A stretch of DNA of 45,288 bases from M55B118 sp964501715 (GCA_964501715.1 CAZCTR010000011.1:1-45288); one strand, 5' to 3'; shown: positions 8,353-17,475, counted from the first letter of the stretch. Program-made: numbers and translations. The notes: a model not told the origin generated them from the letters alone.

Positions 8353-10224
8353 ATGCAGACATTCGCACCCGACACGATGTACTATTGGCACAACGGCGAG
8401 CTGACCGATGCCTATGAACATTTCGGTGCCCATCTCAGGAAGGAAAACGGACGGATCGTCGCGACGCGCTTCACACTTTATGCGCCGAACGCCGCGAAGG
8501 TCCATCTCCTTGGCAGTTTCAACGGGTTCACGCCTGGCGCTGATGTGATGGCACGGATTGATGACGCCGGTGTGTGGCGCATCGAGAAACCCGAGAATTT
8601 GAAGGACAAGCCCTACAAATACCTGATCGAGACCCATTCCGGCGAACAGCTATACAAAAGCGACCCTTTCGCTTTTTACAGCGCGCTTCGTCCCGACACC
8701 AACAGCATCGTCGTCGACACGGAGGTCTATGAATGGAGCGATCAGGCCTTTATGGAGAAAAGGAAGCACGAGGCGCCCTATGACCATCCGATGAACATCT
8801 ATGAAGTGCATCTGGGGACGTGGATGCAAAAACCCGACGGCGATTTCAACACCTACAGCGAACTCGTCGACCACCTCATCCCCTACCTGCTTGAGAACCA
8901 TTACACACACGTCGAACTCATGCCGGTGATCGAACATCCTTTCGATGGCTCGTGGGGCTATCAGGCCACCGGGTTCTACAGTGTCACCTCCCGCTACGGC
9001 AGCGTGGGGGACTTCAAGTATTTTGTCGACCAATGCCATAAGCATGGCATCCGGGTCATCCTGGACTGGGTGCCTTCGCATATTGTGAAAGACGCACACG
9101 GGCTGCACCTTTTCGATGGCCGCCCGCTTTATGAATACGAAGATCCCGCCCGCCGGGAGAACGTGGGCTGGGGCACGGCCAATCTCGACCTCGGAAAAGG
9201 GGAGACGCAAAGTCTTCTCATTGCGAGTGTGCTCTTTTTCATGAGGACCTACCACATCGACGGGTTCCGCGTGGACGCGGTCTCGAATATCCTTTACCAT
9301 CACGGCGATGTGAATCAAGGCGAGAATGAAGGCGGCATCAGCTTCTTAAGGAAACTGTCAAAAGCCGTCTTCGCCATGCACCCCCATGCCCTCTTGGTCG
9401 CTGAGGATTCAAGCGCCTATCCCAAGGTCACCCATCCGCTCGAACACGGTGGCTTGGGGTTCAACTACAAATGGAACATGGGTTGGATGAATGACACGCT
9501 CAAGTATTTCTCGCTCGACCCCGTTCATAGGAAATACCACCATGACCTGATCACTTTCTCGCTCATGTACGCGTTCAGCGAGAACTATGTCCTTCCGTTT
9601 TCCCATGATGAAGTCGTACACGGGAAAAAATCCCTTGTGGACAAGATGCCCGGGGATTATTGGCAGAAATTCGCGAACTACCGGGCGTTGATCGGTTTCC
9701 TTCACACCCATCCGGGCAAGCCCCTCATGTTCATGGGCGGAGAATTCGCCCAGATGCACGAGTGGAAGGATTACACGGAGCTCGACTGGTCGCTTCTATC
9801 CTATCCGATGCACGAGTCGGCCCACAGGTTCAACCGCGAGTTGAACGCCTTGTCCACCCGCGAGCCTTGCCTGTATACGGCGGATCACACCCCTGAAGGG
9901 TTCCAGTGGGTCGACGCCGACAACAAGGATTTGAGCATATTCACCTACATACGCCATGAGAAAGGGAAGAGGAACCATCTTCTCATCGCGCTGAACCTCA
10001 CCCCGCAAGTCCATCACGGTTACAGGGTCGGCGTCCCAGGGGAAGGACGCTACCGCGAACTGATCAACAGCGACTATGCGACATACGGAGGTTCGGACAT
10101 TTTCAACGGTTTGCCCCTCGAGACATCGAAAGAGCCTTCGGACGGCTTTGAGCAGTCCATCACCATGGAACTCGCTCCGCTTTCCGTGAGCATATTGAAA
10201 TGGGAGGGTTCCAATGAAGACTAA
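8353..10224 (+). CDS. glgB: 1,4-alpha-glucan branching enzyme
   Basis: GlgB transfers segments of alpha-1,4 glucan to make alpha-1,6 branches in glycogen. The 623-residue protein has an N-terminal CBM48 module (about 30-125; FTLYAPNAAKVHLLGSFNGF) and a GH13_9 barrel. The catalytic triad is visible: nucleophile D308 in DGFRVDAV, acid E351 in LVAEDSS, and D419 in FSHDEVVHGK. The HVELMPVIEHPFDGSWGYQ segment is typical of branching enzymes. The start at 8353 follows GAGGGA by 6 bases. The gene overlaps glgC by 11 bases, the first of several overlaps in a tightly packed operon in the same order as Bacillus glgBCDAP. Confidence 0.96.
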   Translation: MQTFAPDTMYYWHNGELTDAYEHFGAHLRKENGRIVATRFTLYAPNAAKVHLLGSFNGFTPGADVMARIDDAGVWRIEKPENLKDKPYKYLIETHSGEQLYKSDPFAFYSALRPDTNSIVVDTEVYEWSDQAFMEKRKHEAPYDHPMNIYEVHLGTWMQKPDGDFNTYSELVDHLIPYLLENHYTHVELMPVIEHPFDGSWGYQATGFYSVTSRYGSVGDFKYFVDQCHKHGIRVILDWVPSHIVKDAHGLHLFDGRPLYEYEDPARRENVGWGTANLDLGKGETQSLLIASVLFFMRTYHIDGFRVDAVSNILYHHGDVNQGENEGGISFLRKLSKAVFAMHPHALLVAEDSSAYPKVTHPLEHGGLGFNYKWNMGWMNDTLKYFSLDPVHRKYHHDLITFSLMYAFSENYVLPFSHDEVVHGKKSLVDKMPGDYWQKFANYRALIGFLHTHPGKPLMFMGGEFAQMHEWKDYTELDWSLLSYPMHESAHRFNRELNALSTREPCLYTADHTPEGFQWVDADNKDLSIFTYIRHEKGKRNHLLIALNLTPQVHHGYRVGVPGEGRYRELINSDYATYGGSDIFNGLPLETSKEPSDGFEQSITMELAPLSVSILKWEGSNED

Positions 10225-11347
10225 AGCCATAGCGATGGTGCTTGTTGGCGGCAGAGGTACCCGCCTCAACCCCATCACCAAGAGAAAAGCGAAGCCCGCT
10301 GTCACATTCGGCGGCAAGTACAGACTTGTCGATTTCGTGCTGTCGAATCTCACCAACGCCCTTCTGACGACAGTCGGTGTGGTGACCCAGTACGAACCCT
10401 ACAGCCTCATGAACTACATCCAGCACGGCGCCACGTGGGACTTGGACATCCCCGATGGGGGCATCCATTTCCTCACCCCCTACACATCCTATGAGGGGGA
10501 CCGCTGGCAAAAAGGCACCGCCCACGCCGTCCGCCAGCATCAATATTTCATCGACCACTACAGCCCCAAATATGTGCTCGTCCTCTCCGGCGACCATGTC
10601 TACAAGATGGATTACAACAAGCTGATCGAAGCCCACGAGCAAAGCGAGGCCGCGGTCACGCTCGCCCTATTCAAACCCGAGAGTGACGTGTCGCGGTTCG
10701 GTGTCGTCGAGATCGATGACGACGGATGCGTACGCGGGTTTGAGGAAAAACCGGCTCAGCCGAAGAGCGACTACGCCTCGATGGGCGTATACATCTTCAA
10801 CAGGGACGCCCTTAAAAACATCCTCAATGATGAAAGGCGCGAAGCCTTCGATTTCGGCAAGGACGTCATCCCAAAGGCCCTGGATGAAGGGTATCTTATC
10901 AACAGTTACATCTTCGAGGGCTATTTCCGTGATGTGGGGACCATCAAAAGCCTCTATCGCGCGAACATGGACCTTCTCGACCAACCCGAACTATTGAAAC
11001 TCAACGATTACAAGCATCTCCCGCTTTTCACACGTTCATCCGACATGCCTCCCCACCACATCATGCGTCATGACCGTGTTGTGAACAGCTACATCAGCGA
11101 CGGATGCCTCGTAAGCGGATCCGTCGTGCATTCGATCCTTTCCAATGGCGTCGCCATCAAGGAGGACGCCCATGTGGAGGACTCGATCATCCATAAGAAC
11201 GCGGTCGTCGGGGAGAACGCCCGCATCAGGAACGCGATCATCCTAGAAGATACCATCATTCTGCCCAACACCGCGCTTGAGTTCGATGACGTGACCGTCA
11301 TCGACAACGAGACGCTCTGGGCGCTCGGAGGTGGGGACGATGCCTGA
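10214..11347 (+). CDS. glgC: Glucose-1-phosphate adenylyltransferase, catalytic subunit
   Basis: GlgC makes ADP-glucose from glucose-1-phosphate and ATP, the committed step of bacterial glycogen synthesis. The 377-residue protein carries the nucleotide-binding motif GGRGTRL at 12-18, then KPAVTFGGKYRLVDFVLSN, the YRGTAHAV-like substrate loop (WQKGTAHAVRQ), LSGDHVYKMDY and FEEKPAQPKS. Left-handed beta-helix hexapeptide repeats make up the C-terminal third (ISDGCLVSGSVV and onward). The start at 10214 has GGGAGGGT (10202-10209) just upstream. It ends inside the start of the GlgD-GlgA gene (8-base overlap), so the presumed GlgC-GlgD partners are translated in succession. Confidence 0.96.
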   Translation: MKTKAIAMVLVGGRGTRLNPITKRKAKPAVTFGGKYRLVDFVLSNLTNALLTTVGVVTQYEPYSLMNYIQHGATWDLDIPDGGIHFLTPYTSYEGDRWQKGTAHAVRQHQYFIDHYSPKYVLVLSGDHVYKMDYNKLIEAHEQSEAAVTLALFKPESDVSRFGVVEIDDDGCVRGFEEKPAQPKSDYASMGVYIFNRDALKNILNDERREAFDFGKDVIPKALDEGYLINSYIFEGYFRDVGTIKSLYRANMDLLDQPELLKLNDYKHLPLFTRSSDMPPHHIMRHDRVVNSYISDGCLVSGSVVHSILSNGVAIKEDAHVEDSIIHKNAVVGENARIRNAIILEDTIILPNTALEFDDVTVIDNETLWALGGGDDA

Positions 11348-13742
11348 TATGCTGGTGATCATCGACGCCTCTCACCGGGAGGCTTTTGACAAGCTCACGT
11401 TGCACAGGACACCGGGAGCCCTCCCTTTCGCCGGAAAGTACCGGCTCATCGATTTCACGCTATCGAACATCAAGAACGCGCGCATCATCAACGCCGCCAT
11501 ATTCCCTTTGGGCAATTACCGCTCGATGCAGGACCATGTCGGCAGCGGCAAGCGCTGGAATCTCGACCGCCGCAATGACGGCCTTTTCATCCTGCCGCCG
11601 AAGAACATGCTTTTGCCGGGTGAGGAGATGCTCACCTTTCAAAGGATGCACGAGCACATAGAGTATTTCAAAAGAAGTGCCCAGACCTATGTGATGATCA
11701 CACCCCCTTCGATCGTATGGAACGTCCCACTCGAGGATTTTTTGGACAAGCACATTGAGTCAGGGGCCGATGTGAGCGAAATCATGCATGGTAACAAACG
11801 CCTGAAGACGTTCATCATGGAAAAAAGCACGCTCTTGAATTACATAATGGAATACGACATCATCCCCTACAAGACACTCAAGGATCTTGTCAACGACCCG
11901 AAGATCAACACGAACATCATCGACCATGGCGGCTATACGAGCATGGTCACGAACCCCTACATATACCTGAAGACCAACCTCGACATGCTCAAGTTCGAGA
12001 TCGGCAAGACCATATTCAACGATGAACATCCGATCATCTCCAAGGAAAAACCCGCACCGCCTGCCTACTATGGCGATACCGCCATTGTCTATAACAGCAT
12101 GGTCGCGAGCGGGACTTCCGTCTACGGCCGCATCGAGAACAGCATCATCGGCCGGGATTGCATCATCTCCAAGGACAGCGTCATCAAGGACAGTGTCATC
12201 ATGAACAACAGCGTCATCGAGAAACGTGTCCAACTCGATCATGTCATCCTTGACAAGGGCACGATCGTCAAGAAGAACACTGTGCTTGAAGGCTCGAGCA
12301 TCCACCCCTTTGTCACCCAGAAGGAGCAGGTGATTACCGACCATAGCGGCCTCAAGGTGCTCATGGTCGCCTCGGAGCTCCATCCCTATGCCAAGACGGG
12401 CGGCCTTGCGGACATCACCGGCGGCCTCGCCCGGGCGCTTTCCAAAAAGGGCATAGAAGTGAGTGCGGCCATTCCGCTTTACAAGAGTGTCAAGGAGAAT
12501 CATCACGAAAGCTATCAGTTCCTCACGAGCCACGTCGTGGAATACCGGGGGGAACGCCATGAGGTTCGTGTGCACGTCCTCTATAAGAACAAGGTCAAAT
12601 ACTATTTTCTGGAGAACTTCAAGTATTTCGAACGCGAGGGCATGTATGGGTTCAAGGATGATTGCGAACGTTTCGCATTCTTCAACATCGCCCTTGAAGA
12701 GGTCATGGACAGCCTAGACACGTTCGATGTCGTCCACCTTCACGACTGGCAGGCCTCGCTTCTTCCGGTACTTATGAAAGTGCGCCGAAAGCATCCTGTG
12801 AAAAGTGTGCTCACCATCCACAACATCGATTATCAGGGGGTGTGCGACCCCGACGTTCTCTCCGGACGCATCGAACCTTTCGAGGGTGAGGGACTCAACT
12901 TCCTCGAGATCGGCATCGCCGAGGCGACGAAGATCACGACTGTCTCACCGACATACCGTGATGAGCTCAGACACGAATATTACGCCAAGAACCTGACCCA
13001 TCCCCTAGCGAGAAGGGAGAGGGACTTCTATGGCATCCTCAATGGCATCTCAAACAAGCACCGTCCGATGAGCGACCCGCTCATCCTCTCGAACTACGAC
13101 ATCAACGACACGTTCCCGAAAACCGAGAACAAGCTCTTCCTTCAGAAGAAGATGCGTCTCGACATGGGGGTGCGCAACTTCGTCGTCGCCATGATCGGCC
13201 GCATCACCGAACAGAAAGGGTTCGACATCCTGATTCCCGCGATGGATGCCTTCCTGAGTGCGCACAAGAACGTCCAGTTCGTCCTGCTCGGCACCGGGGA
13301 CGAGGGTTACATCGCCAAATTGAGAGAGCTCAAGGAGAAACACCCGAAACAGATCTGTCTCAATATAGGCTATGATTCCGCGGTCCCCAACTACATCTAT
13401 GCCGGCGCGGACCTCTTCCTCATGCCTTCGCGCGTCGAGCCCTGCGGACTCGCTCAGATGATCGCGATGCGCTATGGCACCCTGCCCCTCGTACACAAGA
13501 CCGGGGGCCTCGCAGACAGTGTCGAGGCTTATGACAACATTTCCAAAAGCGGCACCGGGTTCGTGTTCGAGAGCTTTGACAGGGAGTCGCTTGAACACAC
13601 GCTTAACACCGCGCATCATGTGTACATGGAACAAAACAGTGTCTGGAAGAACATGGTCAAGACTGCGATGCAGGTGGATTTCTCGCTTGACACCCAGGCT
13701 CAGAAAATGCTTGAGATCTATCAGACATTGTTCAATAAATAG
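11340..13742 (+). CDS. GlgD-GlgA fusion: ADP-glucose pyrophosphorylase regulatory subunit joined to glycogen synthase
   Basis: One open frame of 800 residues joins two proteins that are normally separate. Residues 1 to about 325 match GlgD, the non-catalytic partner of GlgC. They contain GKYRLIDFTLSNIKNARI and C-terminal beta-helix repeats (SIIGRDCIISKDSVIKDSVI), but lack the GGxGTRL motif. After a linker of roughly 15 residues, LKVLMVASELHPYAKTGGLAD begins at residue 338, which is the exact N-terminus of a GT5 glycogen synthase. K352 is in the ADP-glucose-binding KTGGLAD motif, and the C-terminal lobe has E700 in EPCGLAQMIAMRYGTLP and HKTGGLADSV. GlgA adds glucose from ADP-glucose to the growing chain. 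The ATG at 11340 follows GGAGGTG (11327-11333) by 6 bases. Both halves look complete, so this is a fusion and not a broken gene. Confidence 0.93.
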   Translation: MPDMLVIIDASHREAFDKLTLHRTPGALPFAGKYRLIDFTLSNIKNARIINAAIFPLGNYRSMQDHVGSGKRWNLDRRNDGLFILPPKNMLLPGEEMLTFQRMHEHIEYFKRSAQTYVMITPPSIVWNVPLEDFLDKHIESGADVSEIMHGNKRLKTFIMEKSTLLNYIMEYDIIPYKTLKDLVNDPKINTNIIDHGGYTSMVTNPYIYLKTNLDMLKFEIGKTIFNDEHPIISKEKPAPPAYYGDTAIVYNSMVASGTSVYGRIENSIIGRDCIISKDSVIKDSVIMNNSVIEKRVQLDHVILDKGTIVKKNTVLEGSSIHPFVTQKEQVITDHSGLKVLMVASELHPYAKTGGLADITGGLARALSKKGIEVSAAIPLYKSVKENHHESYQFLTSHVVEYRGERHEVRVHVLYKNKVKYYFLENFKYFEREGMYGFKDDCERFAFFNIALEEVMDSLDTFDVVHLHDWQASLLPVLMKVRRKHPVKSVLTIHNIDYQGVCDPDVLSGRIEPFEGEGLNFLEIGIAEATKITTVSPTYRDELRHEYYAKNLTHPLARRERDFYGILNGISNKHRPMSDPLILSNYDINDTFPKTENKLFLQKKMRLDMGVRNFVVAMIGRITEQKGFDILIPAMDAFLSAHKNVQFVLLGTGDEGYIAKLRELKEKHPKQICLNIGYDSAVPNYIYAGADLFLMPSRVEPCGLAQMIAMRYGTLPLVHKTGGLADSVEAYDNISKSGTGFVFESFDRESLEHTLNTAHHVYMEQNSVWKNMVKTAMQVDFSLDTQAQKMLEIYQTLFNK

Positions 13743-13753
13743 CATAAAACAGG

Positions 13754-13789
13754 AAAGGAGAGACGGCTTCGTCCGTCAATCAACCAATC
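13754..13789 (+). promoter_or_regulatory. glgP leader: distant ribosome site separated from the start by a hairpin
   Basis: The only good Shine-Dalgarno, AAAGGAG at 13754-13760, ends 29 bases before the glgP ATG. Between them GACGG (13762-13766) can pair with CCGTC (13773-13777) over a CTTCGT loop. Folding would shorten the effective distance to about 13 bases. No alternative start codon exists in frame between the site and 13790. Confidence 0.4.
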
Positions 13790-16195
13790 ATGAAAACCAA
13801 CACATTCAAGAACAAGGAATCATTCAAACAGGCTTTCAAGGACCACCTTCTGACCCATGAGGTGGTCACCCTCGAAGAGGCGTCGCCACGTCAGCGCTAT
13901 CATGCCCTCGGTGAACTCGTCTTCGAGAAGATTGCCACCCATTGGCATGAGCACAAGCAGTTCCTCGACAAGGAGGATCCCAGGACGCTTCATTATTTCT
14001 CCATGGAATTTCTGATGGGTCGGCTCATCACCAACAACCTCGAGAATCTCGGGCTACGGGACTTCGTCAGCGAAGCCTTCGAGGAGATGGGTCTGGACCT
14101 TTATGATATCGAACACTATGAGATGGACGCCGGACTCGGAAACGGAGGGCTCGGCCGACTGGCCGCATGCTTCCTCGATTCGATCGCCTCGCTTGGCCTT
14201 TCAGGTCACGGCAACGGCATCCGTTACCGTTATGGTTTCTTCGAACAGGAGTTCAAGGACGGCTTTCAGGTCGAAAAACCGGATGATTGGCTCAAGGACG
14301 GCTACGTCTGGGAAGTGAGGAACAGTGAGGAGGCCATCATGGTCCCCTTCGCGGGATCGGTCCGTCATGAAAACGGCAAGGCCATCCATACACCGGAGGA
14401 GAAGATCTTGGCCGTGCCCTACGATGTGCCCATCGTGGGAGAGGGTGGAACCGTCATCAACCACCTCAGGCTTTGGAACGCCGAGCCCACAGACATCTAT
14501 CCCGCTGACAAGCACCCGTTCGACTATGAGGCCGAGGTCCGCCGGATCAGCGGTTTCCTCTATCCCGACGACACCACCCGGGAAGGGAAGATCCTGCGTA
14601 TCAAGCAACAGTACTTCTTCAGTGCCGCCGGCGTCCGCGACGTGCTGCGCCACCATCTCGAAAAGCACGGCAACCTGGATGGTTTCCACAAGTTGCACGT
14701 CTTTCAGATCAATGACACCCACCCCGCGCTCATCATTCCCGAAATGATGCGGATGCTCGTCGACGAGCACGGTTACGGATGGGACGAGGCCTGGTCCATG
14801 ACTACGAAGACCTGTGCCTACACCAACCACACCCTGCTTGCCGAAGCGCTTGAAAAATGGCCGAAAGACCTTATGCAGCCGGTGCTTCCGAGAATCTATC
14901 AGATCATCGAGGAAATCGACCGCCGCTACCGCGAACATCTGAGGAACCGATTTGGTGATGACCACGACAAGGTCGAAGCGCTTGCCATCGTCAGCCATGG
15001 TGAAGTGCGCATGGCGCACCTCGCCATCGAAGGCAGCTTCAGCGTGAATGGTGTGGCCGCCCTTCACACGAACATCCTGAAGAAGCATGCCCTCAAGGAT
15101 TTCTATGAGATGTTCCCCGAGAAATTCAACAACAAAACCAACGGCATCACCCACCGTCGTTGGCTCAAACACATCAACCCAGAGCTTTCTTCGCTCATGG
15201 ACTCCCTCAGTGACACCTGGTTGAATGACCCGGACGAACTCGAGAAGGTGATGGATGTCATCGACGACAAGAAGACGCATGCCCTTTTCAAGGAGATGAA
15301 AACCTCGCACAAACTCAAGCTCAAAGAGCGCATCCAGCGCGAACAGGGCATTGAGATCGATGAACACAGCATCTTTGATGTGCAAATCAAGCGCATGCAT
15401 GAATACAAGCGTCAGCTCATGAATGCCCTGCACATCCTCATGGTCTACAACCGTCTCAAGCGCGATGAAACCTTCCGTAAGAACTATGTGCCCCACACCT
15501 TCATCTTCGGGGCGAAAGCCGCGTCGGGGTATCATTTCGCGAAGAAAGTCATCAAACTCATCAACACCATCGGCATGCGCATCAATGACGACCCCGACAC
15601 GAAAGACCTGCTCAAGGTCGTCTTCGTCGAGAACTACAACGTGACCTACGCCGAACAGATCATTCCCGCCTCGGACATCAGCGAGCAGATCTCGACCGCC
15701 TCGAAGGAGGCGAGCGGCACCGGAAACATGAAATTCATGATGAACGGCGCCCTTACGCTCGGCACCCTGGATGGCGCAAATGTCGAGATCGCCGACCTTG
15801 TCGGAGAAGATCACATCGAGATATTCGGCATGGACAGTGACGAAGTGACGCGCCTCTACAGCGAGGGCGGCTACAACCCCAAAGAGGTCTATGACACCCA
15901 TGAGGACATCAAAGAGGCTGTCGACCAGCTCACCAACGGATTCCTGAACGGGGATCACGGACTGTTCGCGGATATAAGGGACACGCTCCTTCATGAGGAT
16001 AGATTCTTCGTCCTCAAGGACCTCAAGAGCTATCAGAAGGCGCATGAGAACATGAACGAATACTATAAGGACCGCAAATCGTGGATTAGAAGCGCTCTTG
16101 TCAACATCGCCAAAAGCGGCTATTTCTCCAGTGACCGCACCATCAGGAACTACGCCGACGACATCTGGAAGCTCAAGCCTCTCAAGCGTTCATAG
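13790..16195 (+). CDS. glgP: Glycogen/maltodextrin phosphorylase
   Basis: GlgP removes terminal glucose units from alpha-1,4 glucan as glucose-1-phosphate. The 801-residue protein is a complete GT35 enzyme. The N-terminal lobe contains YFSMEFLMGRLITNNLENLG and DAGLGNGGLGRLAACFLDS. The C-terminal lobe has the pyridoxal-phosphate signature EASGTGNMKFMMNGALTLGT, with the cofactor lysine at K648. The ATG at 13790 is the only usable start, although its ribosome site is distant. It follows the GlgD-GlgA gene by 47 bases. Synthesis and breakdown genes therefore share one operon, as in Bacillus, and the glucose-1-phosphate made here is the substrate of the phosphoglucomutase at 17621. Confidence 0.97.
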   Translation: MKTNTFKNKESFKQAFKDHLLTHEVVTLEEASPRQRYHALGELVFEKIATHWHEHKQFLDKEDPRTLHYFSMEFLMGRLITNNLENLGLRDFVSEAFEEMGLDLYDIEHYEMDAGLGNGGLGRLAACFLDSIASLGLSGHGNGIRYRYGFFEQEFKDGFQVEKPDDWLKDGYVWEVRNSEEAIMVPFAGSVRHENGKAIHTPEEKILAVPYDVPIVGEGGTVINHLRLWNAEPTDIYPADKHPFDYEAEVRRISGFLYPDDTTREGKILRIKQQYFFSAAGVRDVLRHHLEKHGNLDGFHKLHVFQINDTHPALIIPEMMRMLVDEHGYGWDEAWSMTTKTCAYTNHTLLAEALEKWPKDLMQPVLPRIYQIIEEIDRRYREHLRNRFGDDHDKVEALAIVSHGEVRMAHLAIEGSFSVNGVAALHTNILKKHALKDFYEMFPEKFNNKTNGITHRRWLKHINPELSSLMDSLSDTWLNDPDELEKVMDVIDDKKTHALFKEMKTSHKLKLKERIQREQGIEIDEHSIFDVQIKRMHEYKRQLMNALHILMVYNRLKRDETFRKNYVPHTFIFGAKAASGYHFAKKVIKLINTIGMRINDDPDTKDLLKVVFVENYNVTYAEQIIPASDISEQISTASKEASGTGNMKFMMNGALTLGTLDGANVEIADLVGEDHIEIFGMDSDEVTRLYSEGGYNPKEVYDTHEDIKEAVDQLTNGFLNGDHGLFADIRDTLLHEDRFFVLKDLKSYQKAHENMNEYYKDRKSWIRSALVNIAKSGYFSSDRTIRNYADDIWKLKPLKRS

Positions 16196-16201
16196 GTCTT
16201 C

Positions 16202-16771
16202 ATGACGACAACCAGAAGGCTCACCACACTGGGCATCCTCTCCGCCCTCGGGGCGGTATTGATGCTTTTCGAGATCCCTTTTCTCGTGATGGCCATCGAC
16301 TTAAGCGATGTCGTGGTCCTGGTCGCCTTTTTCCTCTTCGGCTGGAAGGAGGCAGCATTCACCGGCCTCATGAAGGCCCTTGTCCATATGCTTTTCAAGG
16401 GCGCAGTCGGACCCTTCGCGGTCGGTCAGATCTCCGCCTTCATCGCCTCTTTGGGTTATGTCGGGGGTCTCGCGCTCGCTTTCAAGCTCAACGTCAAACG
16501 GCCATTCTTGCAGTCCGCCGTGACGGTGCTTGTCGTCACGACGGTCATGGTGATTGCGAATTACTTCTTCGTCACCCCCCTTTGGTTCGGCTATCCCTCC
16601 GTGTACCACATGGAGATGAGTGTCTCTCCGGAATCGTTCGGTGTGTCCTTGCAGGCGGGCTATTTGGTCACAATCCTCATCATCTTCATCCCGTTCAACC
16701 TGCTTAAGGGTGGTTTGATCCTCACGCTCTTTCATGTGTTGCGGCGTGCGGTCGTGGCTTATTTGGAATGA
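16202..16771 (+). CDS. ribU: ECF transporter substrate-binding membrane subunit, RibU-type (riboflavin)
   Basis: This 189-residue protein is highly hydrophobic, with about six helices. It carries hallmarks of RibU S-components of energy-coupling-factor transporters: ALGAVLMLFEIPF near the N-terminus, an LSDVVVLVAFFLFG stretch, GLMKALVHMLFKGAVGPF, and NYFFVTPLWFGYP late in the protein. RibU binds riboflavin and works with the shared EcfA-EcfA'-T module, which is not in this window. The start at 16202 is 6 bases after the glgP stop, so it is probably the last gene of the glycogen operon. No FMN riboswitch is seen upstream. Riboflavin supply would suit the flavin-rich Rnf genes that follow. Another vitamin specificity cannot be excluded. 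Confidence 0.78.
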   Translation: MTTTRRLTTLGILSALGAVLMLFEIPFLVMAIDLSDVVVLVAFFLFGWKEAAFTGLMKALVHMLFKGAVGPFAVGQISAFIASLGYVGGLALAFKLNVKRPFLQSAVTVLVVTTVMVIANYFFVTPLWFGYPSVYHMEMSVSPESFGVSLQAGYLVTILIIFIPFNLLKGGLILTLFHVLRRAVVAYLE

Positions 16772-16802
16772 GCGGGGACTTTTAGAAACTAAAGCGACGT
16801 GT

Positions 16803-16817
16803 TTGTAATCATTATGA
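16803..16817 (+). promoter_or_regulatory. PerR-box-like operator upstream of the peroxiredoxin gene
   Basis: TTGTAATCATTATGA matches the PerR consensus TTATAATnATTATAA at 13 of 15 positions and is nearly palindromic. It overlaps the -35 box, so a bound repressor would block transcription. PerR is a Fur-family peroxide sensor that represses peroxiredoxin and catalase genes in Bacilli. The match was read by eye; other Fur-family repressors bind similar sites. Confidence 0.65.
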
Positions 16818-16831
16818 AAAACAAGTATGCT
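16803..16831 (+). promoter_or_regulatory. Promoter of the peroxiredoxin gene
   Basis: TTGTAA (16803-16808) and TATGCT (16826-16831) are spaced by 17 bp. The start lies 31 bases after the -10. The -35 is embedded in the PerR-like operator. Confidence 0.55.
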
Positions 16832-16862
16832 GTCCATAGAAAACTTGAAGGAGGCATCAATC

Positions 16863-17459
16863 ATGAAATATGAAAATGAATTCTACGTGACGGCGGCGAA
16901 AGTCGGCAAACAGGCCCCGCGTTTCGAAATGGAGGCGGTCATGCCAGAAGGCGAAGCCACGGACCGTTTCGGTCGCGTCACTTTGGACGAACTCCTGGCA
17001 GAGGGGAAATGGGTCGTGCTTTATTTCTACCCGCTCGATTTCACCTTCGTATGTCCCACGGAGATTCAGCGTTTCAACGAACTCAATGAAAAATTCGAAG
17101 AGAAGGGCGCGACGTTGATCGCGGCCTCGACCGACAGCGTGTTCTCGCATCTCGCCTGGCAGGAACAAGGAGACCTTGGTCGTCTCGACCATATCCACGC
17201 GAGTGACAACAACCACACGGTCAGCGAAGCCTACGGCATCCTTGATGAGGACAAGGGCGTCGCCTGGAGGGGCACGTTCATCATCACCCCCGACGGCATG
17301 CTCAAGGCGGCCCATGTCAACCACGGCGAAGGCGGCCGCAATGTCGACGAGGTCCTGCGCACCCTGGAGGTCTTCCAGCAGGAGGCCGAGGGCAAACTCG
17401 TCCCATGCGGATGGAATCCCGGTGAGGATTTCGTCGACCCGGACAAGAACGAGAAATAA
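16863..17459 (+). CDS. Typical 2-Cys peroxiredoxin (AhpC/Prx1 family)
   Basis: This 198-residue thiol peroxidase reduces hydrogen peroxide and organic peroxides. The peroxidatic cysteine C64 lies in YPLDFTFVCPTE, and the resolving cysteine C182 in LVPCGWNPGEDF, as expected for typical 2-Cys enzymes that form dimers and decamers. TFIITPDGMLKAAHVNH is the usual core strand. The ATG at 16863 has AAGGAGG (16848-16854) 8 bases upstream. It is a single-gene transcript with its own promoter, a PerR-like operator and a strong terminator at 17476-17513. No AhpF partner is next to it, so the electron donor (thioredoxin or a distant reductase) is unknown. It stands between the glycogen and Rnf loci; Rnf Fe-S and flavin centres are oxygen sensitive. 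Confidence 0.93.
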   Translation: MKYENEFYVTAAKVGKQAPRFEMEAVMPEGEATDRFGRVTLDELLAEGKWVVLYFYPLDFTFVCPTEIQRFNELNEKFEEKGATLIAASTDSVFSHLAWQEQGDLGRLDHIHASDNNHTVSEAYGILDEDKGVAWRGTFIITPDGMLKAAHVNHGEGGRNVDEVLRTLEVFQQEAEGKLVPCGWNPGEDFVDPDKNEK

Positions 17460-17475
17460 CGCTCAAAAGCTTTAT

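Noticed and set aside
11340..13742. GlgD-GlgA join as a sequencing error
   Set aside because: Both halves are complete and in one frame with a sensible short linker. A single-base error would normally shift the frame and lose one half. It still deserves a read check.
14201..16045. 614-residue open frame on the minus strand
   Set aside because: It lies wholly antisense to glgP, whose motifs are intact. Sense genes here rarely use TTA, CTA or TCA codons, so the opposite strand stays open by chance. The predicted protein has no recognisable family and no ribosome site.
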